Positions 7,762 to 17,039 are shown, numbered from the stretch's first letter. The stretch: DNA of 64,000 bases from Pseudomonas corrugata (GCF_001269905.1 NZ_LHVK01000008.1:124001-188000); one strand, 5' to 3'. The notes: generated by a model from the letters alone, not told the origin. Translations and numbers: made by a program.

Positions 7762-9475
7762 CTTCACCAGCCTCCCTCACCGCAGCCGGTCGCGGCCCCG
7801 GCATCAGCGCCTTGAGTACCCGGTCCCGTGGACCGAATGCCTGTTGGGTCCCGTCCTTGAGCACAAGGATGTGATCGACCATCGCCAGCACGCTGGGCCG
7901 GTGGGTGATCAACACCACCGTGCTGCCCGCGGCCTTGAGCACGGCAATGGCCTGCACCAGGGCCTGCTCGCCGGCTTCATCGAGGTTGGAATTGGGTTCG
8001 TCGAGCACGATCAGCGCCGGACGCCCATAGAGCGCACGGGCCAGGCCAAGGCGTTGCTTCTGCCCGCCGGACAAGCCGAGCCCTCCGGGGCCCAGCGGCG
8101 TGTCATAACCCTTGGGAAACCTGAGGATCATTTCGTGGATACCGGCGTGACGGCTGGCGGTGATGATCTTGTCGGCATCCTGCTCGCCGAAGCGGGCGAT
8201 GTTGTCGGCCACGCTGCCGTCGAACAACTCGATGTCCTGGGGCAGATACCCAAGGTGGGGGCCGAGGGCGTCGTGGGACCACTGGCTGATCTCGGCATTG
8301 TCCAGGCGTACCGATCCGCCCAAGGGAGGCCATACGCCGACCAGCGCCCTGGCGAGGGTGGATTTGCCACTGGCGCTGGGGCCCACCACGGCGAGCACCT
8401 CACCCTTTTCGAGATAGAAGTTGATCCCCCGCAGAATCGGCTGCGAGGCGCCGGGCGGGCCGACGTACAACTGCTCCAGGCGCACCGCGCCAGTGGGCGG
8501 CGGCAACGGCATGCGCAGGTGATCACGGGGATGCTGGGCAAGGAGCAGGCTCAGGCGCTGATAGCTCTGGCGCCCGGCATTGAATTGCTTCCACGAGCCG
8601 ATGGCGATTTCCACGGGCGCCAAGGCACGCCCCAGCAGGAGCGACATGGCGATCATCATGCCCGGCGACAACTGGCCTTCCAGCACCAGCAGCGCCCCCA
8701 GCCCCAGCGACAGGGATTGACCGGAAATGCGCACGAAACGGGTCATCGAGGTGATACGGGCGCCACGGTCACTGGCATGGGCCTGGGCGGCGATGATGCG
8801 TTGCTGCAGCAGGCTCCAGCGCTGACGCAACGGCCCGAGCATACCCAGCGCCTGGATGACTTCGGCGTTGTGCAGCGTACTGTTGACGTAGACCGCCGAC
8901 TGCACACCCAGGCGATTGGCTTCACCCAGGCGCGTGCGGGTCGCCAGTTCGCCCCACAGCGCCAGGCCGATCAGCACGAGGGCGAGCACCAGGGTCAGCA
9001 CCCCGAACCAGTGGTGAAAAATGAATGCCACGAGCAGGAAGATCGGCAGCCACGGCGCATCGAGCAAGGCGATCAGCCCCTGCCCGGTAATCAATTGCCG
9101 CAGCGTCGCCAGGTCGCTGAGCACCTGCGCCGGGTTGGCGTTGTGCTCGCGCAGGCTGCGGGCAAAAGCGGCATCGAAAACCCGTTCGCCCAGGGCGTCG
9201 TCCAGCCCCGCGCTCATGCGAATCATCACCTCGCCGCGTACCCACTCGATCAAGGCACTGAACATGAACAGCCCCAGGGCGATCAGGGTCAGCATGAACA
9301 AAGTGGTTTCATTGCGACTGGTCAGGACACGGTCGTACACCTGCATCATGTAGAGCGACGGCACCAGCACCAGTAGATTGATGACACCGCTGAACAGCGC
9401 CAGGGACCAGAACACCCGGCGATAGCTCAATAACGCGGCATCGATGTCATGACGAGGATCGAGAAGCAGCCCCAT
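7754..9475 (-). CDS. Type I secretion ABC permease/ATPase, PrtD/AprD family
   Basis: A 573-residue half-transporter. Its N-terminal membrane domain begins with two segments near residues 18-60 and lacks the C39-like domain of HlyB types. The ATPase domain has Walker A GPSASGKST, signature LSGGQKQRLGLARAL and Walker B LIVLDEPNSNLD, and a late LITHRPS switch histidine. The size and layout match AprD/PrtD exporters of proteases and lipases. ATG 9475 was chosen because the family begins near this point; its ribosome site is poor. It is the first gene of the operon. No RTX protease, lipase, haemophore or inhibitor gene lies next to it, so the exported protein is unknown. Confidence 0.92.
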   Translation of the reverse strand: MGLLLDPRHDIDAALLSYRRVFWSLALFSGVINLLVLVPSLYMMQVYDRVLTSRNETTLFMLTLIALGLFMFSALIEWVRGEVMIRMSAGLDDALGERVFDAAFARSLREHNANPAQVLSDLATLRQLITGQGLIALLDAPWLPIFLLVAFIFHHWFGVLTLVLALVLIGLALWGELATRTRLGEANRLGVQSAVYVNSTLHNAEVIQALGMLGPLRQRWSLLQQRIIAAQAHASDRGARITSMTRFVRISGQSLSLGLGALLVLEGQLSPGMMIAMSLLLGRALAPVEIAIGSWKQFNAGRQSYQRLSLLLAQHPRDHLRMPLPPPTGAVRLEQLYVGPPGASQPILRGINFYLEKGEVLAVVGPSASGKSTLARALVGVWPPLGGSVRLDNAEISQWSHDALGPHLGYLPQDIELFDGSVADNIARFGEQDADKIITASRHAGIHEMILRFPKGYDTPLGPGGLGLSGGQKQRLGLARALYGRPALIVLDEPNSNLDEAGEQALVQAIAVLKAAGSTVVLITHRPSVLAMVDHILVLKDGTQQAFGPRDRVLKALMPGPRPAAVREAGEDA

Positions 9476-9718
9476 AGAATGGCAACCCGCAAAAAAATAG
9501 TCGGTCCAGGACGCAATCCATCGCGAGTTTGTTTGCCCGAAGGCGTTTGAGAAGCCCATCGATACAGCTGACGTGACGCCGCCACGGCGCCAATTAATGA
9601 CAACGCTCGAACGGGTTAGTGCCAGATCGGCAAAAAGGGTTTACAGGCAGGGTGACAGGCGGAGAGCCTGATTTCAGGAGGGTGTTTCAGAGGTGAAACA
9701 GATCGGGAATGGAACGCC

Positions 9719-9868
9719 TCTTGTGGCGAGGGGATTTATCCCCGCTGGGCTGCGAAGCAGCCCCAAACCAGACAATTCAAAATCGCTGGCAAATGAGTGC
9801 TCTGCATGAGGGCTGCTGCGCAGCCCAGCGGGGATAGATCCCCCCGCCACAGATTCCCCTCGCCACAA
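9719..9868. repeat. Long inverted intergenic repeat (GGCGAGGGGAT...GCTGGGCTGCGAAGCAGCCCC class)
   Basis: Two copies of a second palindromic repeat class face each other: TGTGGCGAGGGGATTTATCC followed by CGCTGGGCTGCGAAGCAGCC, and its reverse complement ending at 9868. It occupies the gap between the permease gene and the secretion operon. A 67-residue open frame here is only repeat sequence. A related half copy occurs near 30596-30645. Confidence 0.75.
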
Positions 9869-9893
9869 GTGTTTCATCTAGCTTTCCCTGGGG

Positions 9894-11294
9894 CTATCCC
9901 AGGGAAGCCGCCCTTTCCACCTGCGGCTGCTGCCGCGAGGTGACCAGACCGATAAAGGAAATGATCAACGCCAGGCCGAGGGTCGAGCTGACTTCGCTAC
10001 GGTGCTCCGGCGTCACCATCATCACCGCCAGCGCCGCGCAGATGAACACGATGACCAGCCAGGTCAGCCAGGGAAACAACCACATGTGGAAAGTCAGCTC
10101 GACGTTCTGGCGACGCAGCAGTCGGCGCATCCGCAGTTGGGAGACGGCAATCGCCAGGTACACCAGCAACGCGATGGCGCCGGAACTGGCGAGCAGGAAC
10201 TGGAACAGGCCGGCGGGCATGAAGTAGCTGAACAACGTGATACCTGCCCCCAACACGGTACTGGCAATCACTGCTGTGCGCGGGACGCCGTCCCCCGACG
10301 TTACCCTCAAGGCCTTCGGCGCATCGCCGCGTCGCCCCAGCGAATACAGCATGCGCGAGGCGATGTAGATCGAGGAGTTCATGCAACTGGCCACCGCAAT
10401 CAGCACCACGGCATCCACCAGGAACTTGGCATGGGGAATGTTCATCAGTTCCAGGGCTCGCTGGTAGGAGCCCACCGAAGCCAGTTGCGGATCGTTCCAC
10501 GGCACTACCGAAATGACCACGAAGATCGACAGCAGATAGAACACGCCAATGCGCCAGATCACTGAGCGCGTCGCCTTGGCGATGTTTTGCGCGGGGTTAT
10601 CGGATTCAGCCGCCGCAATCGTCACCGCCTCTGTCCCGATGAAGCTGAACATGATGGTAATGAAGGCCCCGACCACCGCCGACAAACCGTTGGGTGCGAA
10701 GCCACCGTGTTCTTCCATCAGGCGGCTCAGGCCGCTGGCTTCCCGCTCGGGAATCCAGCCCATCAGAACGGCGAACCCCAGGGAAATGAAACCGATGATC
10801 GCCACGACCTTGGCCATCGCGAACCAGAACTCGAACTCGCCGTATTTGGACACGCTGAACAGGTTCGTCACCGCCAGGGCCACGATCGATACCGAAGCAA
10901 ACAACCAGGCATCGATGGACGGAAACCACTGGTTCAACACATGGCCGGCGGCCAGCGCCTCGATGGGGATCACCAGGACCCAGAACCACCAGTAGAGCCA
11001 TCCGATGGTAAAGCCGGCCCAGCGCCCGATGGCCTGGTCGGCATAGGTGGAGAACGAGCCGGTGTCCGGGCGGGCCACCGCCATCTCACCGAGCATGCGC
11101 ATGACCAACACCACCAGCAGGCCGGAAGCCAGGTAAGCCAGCAATACAGCCGGGCCCGCCGCTGCAATGGCATGCCCCGACCCCACAAACAAACCTGCGC
11201 CAATGATCCCGGCAATTGACAGCATGGTGACGTGACGAGGCTTGAAGCCCTGTGCCAAGTGGCCGTTCGAATCCTTGAAACTGGGGCTGGTCAT
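9894..11294 (-). CDS. gabP: Amino-acid permease of the GABA permease type
   Basis: A 466-residue APC/AAT-family transporter with about 12 membrane segments. Family marks include HVTMLSIAGIIGAGLFVGSG in the first helix, EMAVARPDTGSFSTYADQAIG, a Trp-rich third helix (WLYWWFWVLVIPIEA), and FSFIGTEAVTIAAAES. These closely match GabP-type 4-aminobutyrate permeases, though related amino-acid substrates are possible. ATG 11294 is preceded by an AAAGAGA site. The gene is divergent from a TetR regulator, with a ~300-base shared promoter region, so that regulator is the first candidate to control it. Confidence 0.85.
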   Translation of the reverse strand: MTSPSFKDSNGHLAQGFKPRHVTMLSIAGIIGAGLFVGSGHAIAAAGPAVLLAYLASGLLVVLVMRMLGEMAVARPDTGSFSTYADQAIGRWAGFTIGWLYWWFWVLVIPIEALAAGHVLNQWFPSIDAWLFASVSIVALAVTNLFSVSKYGEFEFWFAMAKVVAIIGFISLGFAVLMGWIPEREASGLSRLMEEHGGFAPNGLSAVVGAFITIMFSFIGTEAVTIAAAESDNPAQNIAKATRSVIWRIGVFYLLSIFVVISVVPWNDPQLASVGSYQRALELMNIPHAKFLVDAVVLIAVASCMNSSIYIASRMLYSLGRRGDAPKALRVTSGDGVPRTAVIASTVLGAGITLFSYFMPAGLFQFLLASSGAIALLVYLAIAVSQLRMRRLLRRQNVELTFHMWLFPWLTWLVIVFICAALAVMMVTPEHRSEVSSTLGLALIISFIGLVTSRQQPQVERAASLG

Positions 11295-11595
11295 TTTCTT
11301 GTTCTCTTTTTAATCGACATTGAACGTACCGAGTAACAGACGCGGCGAAGAAACGGTGCGCCACGTTACCCGTCTCACTTGCTGACAGAATTATCTGTAA
11401 GCGCTCCTTTTGTGCCTGATCTCGTCATAAACTACGTAGCATTTGGCCATGCATCACCCATCCGAGGGCCATTGCAGAGCGTTTGCACTAAAAAGCCAGC
11501 ATCTAAATAAATGCTTTAAATATTTTATCGAGTTAAGTATTTTGCATGGATCCGGGGCACTGTATGCCCTCTTTTCCAGTGACAAAGGACCTCCC
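11295..11595. promoter_or_regulatory. Divergent promoter region between permease and TetR gene
   Basis: About 300 bases without a gene. It contains an AT-rich stretch before the TetR start and an inverted repeat AGCAT-N8-ATGCT at 11498-11515, which could be an operator for the TetR protein. In-frame codons upstream of GTG 11596 are open, but their composition looks non-coding. Confidence 0.4.
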
Positions 11596-12207
11596 GTGAG
11601 CGGACTGCGTGAACGTCAAAAAGCCGAACGACGCCAAGCCATCAGCAAGGCTGCGATCGAATTGTTCGAGCGTCAGGGCTTCCAGAACACCACCATCGAA
11701 CAGATCGCCGGCCAGGCCGGGGTATCGGCCCCTACGGTGTTCAAGTATTTCGGCAACAAGCAGGAGATCATCCTTGAAATCCTCCACGAGGCCGACCAGC
11801 GTGCGCTCAAGGACACACGTCTGCAGGTCCCTGAAATAGAGGATCCGGTCGAGGCGCTGTGTTACCTGGAACGGCTGCTGACGGGTTACGCCCTGGAAGT
11901 CATGCACCCCAGTCTCTGGCGCGAACTGCTGCCCTTGATCCTGTTTGGCGGCGACGGCGGATTGCCGGACGGTTATCGCGCCATGAACGATGCGCTCAGG
12001 GCTGAAATCAGTGGCCTGATCAAGGAACTGCAGCAGGCCGGCAAGCTGCGCGACGACCTCGACGTCGAGCTGGCCGCCTTTTTGTTGAACGATTATTCAC
12101 ACTTGCAACTGTTCAGGCTGGTCAACCAGGAACAGCCGGATATCGAGGCACACTCTGCCCAGGTCAAGCGGATCACCGCATTGTTGTTCCAGGGCATGCG
12201 TGCCTGA
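11596..12207 (+). CDS. TetR family transcriptional regulator
   Basis: A 203-residue regulator starting at GTG 11596, five bases after AAAGGAC. The longer frame back to 11443 lacks a ribosome site. The N-terminal helix-turn-helix reads AAIELFERQGFQNTTIEQIA then GVSAPTVFKYFGNKQEII, the standard TetR pattern. The C-terminal ligand domain is all helical, with LWRELLPLILFGG. It lies divergent to the GABA-type permease, so control of that gene and of itself is plausible. The ligand is unknown. Confidence 0.88.
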   Translation: MSGLRERQKAERRQAISKAAIELFERQGFQNTTIEQIAGQAGVSAPTVFKYFGNKQEIILEILHEADQRALKDTRLQVPEIEDPVEALCYLERLLTGYALEVMHPSLWRELLPLILFGGDGGLPDGYRAMNDALRAEISGLIKELQQAGKLRDDLDVELAAFLLNDYSHLQLFRLVNQEQPDIEAHSAQVKRITALLFQGMRA

Positions 12208-12224
12208 AGGAAGACGCTGACAGA

Positions 12225-12383
12225 TCGCCATCGCGAGCAGGCTCGCTCCCACAGGGGATTGGCACCGGCCGCAGAATGTGTGTCCACTGAAGAACCTGTG
12301 TGGGAGCGAGCCTGCTCGCGATGACGGTGGATCAGCCACTGCAGAGTCGACTGATAAACCGCCTTCGCGAGCAAGCCCCACAG
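12225..12383. repeat. REP cluster (three REP copies)
   Basis: Three REP palindromes lie between the convergent tetR and potF-like genes: GATCGCCATCGCGAGCAGGC, TGTGGGAGCGAGCCTGCTCG and a shortened third copy CTTCGCGAGCAAGCCCCACA. They fill nearly the whole gap and may serve as the bidirectional end of both transcripts. Confidence 0.8.
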
Positions 12384-12409
12384 GTTTTGTAGATGGACAC
12401 TCTCCTCCA

Positions 12410-13513
12410 TCAGCGATTGGTCTTGATGGCCGTCCAGGTACGCGTGCGGATCCGCTCGATTGCAGCCGGCATAGGCTCCAGGGCGAACAATGTCTTGCGC
12501 GCGTCATCCGGGATATACATCGCGGGGTTGTCACGGACCTCAGGGTTCACCAGCGCGGTGGCGTCCTTGTTGGGGTTGGGGTAGCCGATCTTATTGCTGA
12601 TACGGGCGATGACATCGGCCCGCATGATGTAGTTGATGAACGCATGGGCCTCCTGGATATGGGGGGCGTTGGTGGGGATCATCATCACGTCCGACCACAT
12701 CGGCGCACCTTCCTTGGGCAGCGCCATTGCCACTTTGACACCCTTGCCAGCGGCATCGGCCAGGCGCTTGGCGAGCGCCACGCCGCCTGACCAGCCTACG
12801 GCGATGCAGACGTCGCCATTGGCCAGGTCCATGCCGTAGCGTGACGAATTGAAGTAGGAGATGAACGGCCGGATCTTGGCCATCGCCGCCTGTGCCTGCG
12901 GGTAGTCCTCACGTTTCTGACTGTTGGGATCCAGTCCCTTGTAATGCAAGGCGATGGGCAGGATCTCGTTGGCTGCATCGAGAAAACCGACCCCGCAACT
13001 CGCCAGTTTGGCCAGATTTTCTTCCTTGAAGATGATGTCCCAGGTGTCTATCGGCACATCGGCTCCCAGAGCCTGCCGAACCTTGTCGACGTTATAGCCG
13101 ATCAGTGTGGTACCCCACAGGTATGGCGCCGCATAGCGGTTGCCCGGGTCACCCACGGCTTCCAGGCCTTTCATGAACTCCGGGTCCAGTTGCTGCCAGC
13201 TTGGCAGTTGGCTGCGGTCCAGAGGCTGGACGGCGCCGGCGGCGATCAAGTGGCTGACGTTGGAACTGCCCGGGTACACCACGTCATACCCGGAGTTGCC
13301 GGTCAGTAGCTTGGACTCCAGGGTCTCGACACTGTCAAACACGTCATAGATCGGGCGGATCCCGGTCTCCTCCTGAAAGCTCTTGAGGATTTCCGGCGGC
13401 AGGTACTCGATCCAGTTATAGATTCGCACCGTCCGCTCTTCAGCCACGCATGCACCGCTGGCCAGCAACGAAACGAGAGCACCCAACACCGTGTTACGCA
13501 AAGACTTGTTCAT
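12410..13513 (-). CDS. Polyamine-type ABC transporter substrate-binding protein (PotF/SpuD-like)
   Basis: A 367-residue periplasmic protein. ATG 13513 follows GGAG by 9 bases and opens a signal peptide ending ASGACVA. Family hallmarks are VRIYNWIEYLPPEILKSFQ, YDVVYPGSSNVSHLI, a Trp at PYLWGTTLIGYN, and CIAVGWSGG, all typical of putrescine/spermidine binding proteins. It is encoded without the usual ATPase and permease genes; the next gene upstream (38 bases away) is an outer-membrane barrel. It may therefore supply a transporter encoded elsewhere, or act only as a binding protein. Ligand identity is inferred from family. Confidence 0.88.
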   Translation of the reverse strand: MNKSLRNTVLGALVSLLASGACVAEERTVRIYNWIEYLPPEILKSFQEETGIRPIYDVFDSVETLESKLLTGNSGYDVVYPGSSNVSHLIAAGAVQPLDRSQLPSWQQLDPEFMKGLEAVGDPGNRYAAPYLWGTTLIGYNVDKVRQALGADVPIDTWDIIFKEENLAKLASCGVGFLDAANEILPIALHYKGLDPNSQKREDYPQAQAAMAKIRPFISYFNSSRYGMDLANGDVCIAVGWSGGVALAKRLADAAGKGVKVAMALPKEGAPMWSDVMMIPTNAPHIQEAHAFINYIMRADVIARISNKIGYPNPNKDATALVNPEVRDNPAMYIPDDARKTLFALEPMPAAIERIRTRTWTAIKTNR

Positions 13514-13551
13514 GGCAAAACACTCCAGCGCGGCCGCGAAGGCTCGCGGCA

Positions 13552-14886
13552 TCAATAGCGATAGGTGAACGATAATTCCAGCGCGCTGAATTTCCGGTCG
13601 TTGCCAAACACCTGCTTGGCCGCGGCCATCGGCTTGACCCAGTTATAGGACAGCGAAGAGACCAGCGCCTTCGACGGCGCCCAGTCGAGGAAGGCGACGC
13701 TCTCGTCGGCAAAACGCCGGTCACTGACCGCCGTGCCCATGTAGTTCTTTTCGTCCAGCCAGAACTGGTAGTGGATGGCCCCGAGGTTGAGGGTCTCGTT
13801 GAGGTGGGTCTTGATCGAGAACTGCTGTACGTTTTCGTTGCTGTTGAACAGCAGATAGTTGCCGACAACATCCCCTACCAGCCAGGTCCCCCAGTCGACA
13901 TAGCCCTTACTGAGCGGATCCCAGGACTTCTGGCGGTTGTCCGTCAGGTTGTCATCGCCGGAAAAGCTCGCGTAGCGATAGCCCACGACCGGCGTCAGCG
14001 GCAAGGCATCGAAGGCATAGTCGGCCTGGCCATACCAGGCCTTGGCATCATACTCGACACCCTCGCCGTTGCCGCGTTCCACCGCGTATTCGGCGTTGAG
14101 GGTCAAGGCCGGCAAGCCCGGGACCTTGGCGTTGAGCGCCCGCAGGTTATACACCTGCATGCCGTCCCGGCGCAGCGGCGTGGCGCCTTTGGGGCCGAGG
14201 GCATTGACCTTCATGGCCATGGCGCCGAGAGTCACTTGATCGTCGAGGTTGTAATCGAGGTTGGCCCCGGTCATCCGGAAGTCACCCAGGTCATCGTCGG
14301 TGCGCAAGGTGAACGCCTGGGTTTTCAAGGTGCCGTGATCCCAGGCCAGCACCGCCGAATCCTTGAAAGCGCTCCTTGGTGCGAGCCAGTAGGCGCCGTC
14401 CTTGAGCTGGTCCAGATCACCGTCCATGACGATGAAGCCGGTGCCGATCATGTAGTTCTGGCGGCCGGCGGTGAACGTCCACTCCCCGGCCCGGAACCCA
14501 CCGTAGAGTTCCTCGGTGGCCACCTCGCCATCGGAACTGCGGGTGAAGCCGCCGGCATCGCCATCGCCGAAGGTCGTCGCCCCGACCAGCGAGCCACCGG
14601 CCAGCAGGCTGAAGTCCGGCTGCAAGGCGTACTCAAGTTTGACGCCAGGCTTGACGTAGAACTCCTGCCAATCGATTTTGCTGCCGCCATTCTTGCGGCT
14701 GCGCATGTCGATACGGCCAGCGCCGAAGTTGACATTGCGGGTGGAAATCGCCGCAGCGCCTGCGGTGACGTTGACCTCACCCTTGAGATTGCCATCCTCG
14801 AAGGTATAGCCCGCCAGCGCGGCCTGGGCCGTCAGGGGTAGCCCGACCGCGAAGAGCGTTCGAGAGAAACGCATCGTGGAAACCAT
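13552..14886 (-). CDS. Outer-membrane beta-barrel protein (porin-like)
   Basis: A 444-residue protein starting at ATG 14886 after AGGAGC. It has a signal peptide (to about AQAALA), then alternating amphipathic strands with many aromatic residues, and ends SFTYRY, where the terminal aromatic residue is typical of BAM-assembled barrels. I do not see an OprD, OprB or OmpC signature, so I call it only a porin-like barrel, perhaps 16-18 strands. It sits between a serine hydrolase gene and a polyamine-type binding protein, which suggests that it passes the substrate or product of that hydrolase. Confidence 0.75.
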   Translation of the reverse strand: MVSTMRFSRTLFAVGLPLTAQAALAGYTFEDGNLKGEVNVTAGAAAISTRNVNFGAGRIDMRSRKNGGSKIDWQEFYVKPGVKLEYALQPDFSLLAGGSLVGATTFGDGDAGGFTRSSDGEVATEELYGGFRAGEWTFTAGRQNYMIGTGFIVMDGDLDQLKDGAYWLAPRSAFKDSAVLAWDHGTLKTQAFTLRTDDDLGDFRMTGANLDYNLDDQVTLGAMAMKVNALGPKGATPLRRDGMQVYNLRALNAKVPGLPALTLNAEYAVERGNGEGVEYDAKAWYGQADYAFDALPLTPVVGYRYASFSGDDNLTDNRQKSWDPLSKGYVDWGTWLVGDVVGNYLLFNSNENVQQFSIKTHLNETLNLGAIHYQFWLDEKNYMGTAVSDRRFADESVAFLDWAPSKALVSSLSYNWVKPMAAAKQVFGNDRKFSALELSFTYRY

Positions 14887-15003
14887 GTGAAGCTCCTGTG
14901 TGATTTATTGTTGTTACAGGGCAGTAAATGGCGGCGCAGAACGTCGCCAACACCTGGCGGGACCAGGTGAATGGAACGCGATTCTTGTAATCGGCAAACG
15001 TGG

Positions 15004-16266
15004 TCAGGCGCTGAGGTGCGCCGCAATGGCGCGCAGCATACGCACGCTGTCCCCGTCGAACGGGCTGACGGCCTCGTTCAGAGATGACTGCTTGACGATC
15101 ACCACGCCGGATGGCTTGTCGACGAACAGGTACTGGCCATGAATGCCGCCGGCCATGAGCGCCTGGCTGTGGTCGTTGAAGACGTACCACTGGCTGCGAT
15201 AGGAAGCGCCGGGGGTCCAGGCTTCAAAGTCGGGGGATGTGGCGTAGATCGCCGGATCGGCACCGGCGGCGATGCGCGCAATCGTCTCGGGCGACAGCAA
15301 CTGGCGCCCGTCGTGACGGCCGTCACTGGCCAGCAGGCGACCGAAGCGCGCCATGTCGCGCAAGGTGGCGTTGAAACCGGCACCGGCTACGCTGCGACCC
15401 CATGGGTCGGCCATGAAATAGCCGTCGCGTTCACACCCCAACTGGCTCCAGATATCTTCCAACAGACGATGACAGGATTTGCCACTGGCGCGTTCCATGA
15501 CCCAGGCCAGGGCTTCGGTGGTGGCCGTCACGTAGTGAAAGAAACCGCCATGATCGCCCTGCTTTCGGAGCGACGGCAGGAACTGGTACAGCGATTCGAA
15601 CTGGGCGTATTGCGTGGGTGCCGGTTGGAAACCGCAGGCATAGCCGTACTGGGAGCTCTCCGAATCCGGATCCTCGTACACCTCGCTGTATTGGATGCCC
15701 ACGGCCATATCAAACAACTGGCGTACGGTTGCATCGGCGTATGCACTGCCTTCAAGTTCCGGTACGTAGTGGGCCGCGGGCAGCGCCGGATCCAGCACAC
15801 CGTCGCTGACCAGTTGTTCGCCGAGGGTACCGATCAGCGATTTGGTCACCGAAAACATGACATGTCGGTCCTGAGGCTCCTGGCCGTTGAAATAGCGCTC
15901 AAACAGCACGGTGCCGCCCTGCATGACCAGGAAAGCATCGGTCTGGCTGGCCACCAGGTGCTCAAGCACGCTGATGCTCAAGCCGCATTCGCTATTGAAG
16001 TGCAGTTCATCCAGTACAAGTGGAGCCTGCTTCAGCACGCTGACCGGCCCCGCCCCTGCCTGCACATCGATGGAAGGCCGCAGGCGCGCCAGATTGCGAA
16101 AGCCCCATTGATTGAAGGGCGCACGCATCCAGTTGTGCCAGGTGACACGCTGGTGAGGTTCGGCCGGAAAGCCTTGCATGAACGAAGAAGTGGAGCGTGC
16201 GTCGGAGGACGACTCATGCGTCTCGACATAAAGACTGGCCAGTGAAGGCGCGTTGTTCTGATTCAT
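15004..16266 (-). CDS. Serine hydrolase, beta-lactamase fold (6-aminohexanoate-dimer hydrolase-like)
   Basis: A 420-residue enzyme with the class C beta-lactamase/esterase fold. The SxxK catalytic box is in VMFSVTKSLIG; a Tyr-containing QYSEVYEDPD lies where the YxN-type residue is expected; and the closing HGQYLFVDKPSGVVIVKQSS segment is typical of NylB-like amide hydrolases. ATG 16266 follows AGGGGAA. There is no clear signal peptide, so it is probably cytosolic. It is first in an operon with a barrel and a polyamine-type binding protein, so hydrolysis of an amide or ester of an amine is a reasonable guess. The true substrate is unknown. Confidence 0.8.
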   Translation of the reverse strand: MNQNNAPSLASLYVETHESSSDARSTSSFMQGFPAEPHQRVTWHNWMRAPFNQWGFRNLARLRPSIDVQAGAGPVSVLKQAPLVLDELHFNSECGLSISVLEHLVASQTDAFLVMQGGTVLFERYFNGQEPQDRHVMFSVTKSLIGTLGEQLVSDGVLDPALPAAHYVPELEGSAYADATVRQLFDMAVGIQYSEVYEDPDSESSQYGYACGFQPAPTQYAQFESLYQFLPSLRKQGDHGGFFHYVTATTEALAWVMERASGKSCHRLLEDIWSQLGCERDGYFMADPWGRSVAGAGFNATLRDMARFGRLLASDGRHDGRQLLSPETIARIAAGADPAIYATSPDFEAWTPGASYRSQWYVFNDHSQALMAGGIHGQYLFVDKPSGVVIVKQSSLNEAVSPFDGDSVRMLRAIAAHLSA

Positions 16267-16337
16267 CGGGTTTCCCCTGGAGATGACTCTGCGTGACAGC
16301 AGATGCAGGGAAATAATTACCCGATGATATTTTTTAG

Positions 16338-16357
16338 TCAATAAAACTTTTTATTGA
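16338..16357. promoter_or_regulatory. Perfect palindrome upstream of the serine hydrolase operon
   Basis: TCAATAAAA-CT-TTTTATTGA, 9-base arms, about 72-91 bases upstream of the hydrolase ATG in an AT-rich patch. It is a good candidate for an operator of the hydrolase/barrel/binding-protein operon. No dedicated regulator gene is adjacent. Confidence 0.5.
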
Positions 16358-16429
16358 TGTTGTGTTTTTTGCCTTGTTGGGACTCCATATTTTCCCAGGG
16401 ATGACACAAAACCCAGTGGGAGCAATACC

Positions 16430-17025
16430 TCCGTGACAGACACCCCGCCTTCGCGAGCAAGCCCGCTCCCACATGGGATCTGGGGTGGACGCAGCTTTTG
16501 CATACACCACCCGCCCCTGTGGGAGCCGGGCTTGCCCGCGATGGCGGCGGCACAGTCAACATCTCAGTGGCGGACACTCCGCCATCGCGAGCAGGCTCGC
16601 TCCCACATGGGATTCGAGGGTGGACGCTGCTTTTGCATACACCTCCGGCCCCTGTGGGAGCCGGGCTTGCCCGCGATGGCGGCGGCACAGTCAACATCTC
16701 CGTGGCAGACACTCCGCCATCGCGAGCAGGCTCGCTCCCACATGGGATTCGAGAGTGGACGCAGCTTTTGTATACACCTCCGGCCCCTGTGGGAGCCGGG
16801 CTTGCCCGCGATGGCGGCGGCACAGTCAACATCTCCGTGGCAGACACTCCGCCATCGCGAGCAGGCTCGCTCCCACATGGGATTCGAGGTGGACGCTGCT
16901 TTTGCATACACCTCCGGCCCCTGTGGGAGCCGGGCTTGCCCGCGATGGCGGCGGCACAGTCAACATCTCCGTGGCGGACACTCCGCTTTCGCGAGCAGGC
17001 CCGCTCCCACATGGGATTCGAGGGT
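16430..17025. repeat. Tandem REPIN array, ~135-base period, about 4.5 units
   Basis: Each unit holds two opposed REP palindromes plus nearly identical linkers. The anchor at actccgcc or its variant recurs at 16442, 16576, 16711, 16846 and 16980, so the period is 134-135 bases. Linkers GGTGGACGCTGCTTTTGCAT and GGCACAGTCAACATCTCCGT are almost unchanged between units, showing recent tandem duplication. Open frames across it on both strands are repeat artefacts. Confidence 0.9.
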
Positions 17026-17039
17026 TATTCGGGAGGGTG

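Noticed and set aside
9674..9877. A 67-residue minus-strand frame
   Set aside because: It lies entirely within the long inverted repeat at 9719-9868.
16430..17025. Regularly spaced repeats that could suggest a CRISPR array
   Set aside because: The spacers are themselves conserved, the repeats are palindromic REPs, and no cas genes are present.
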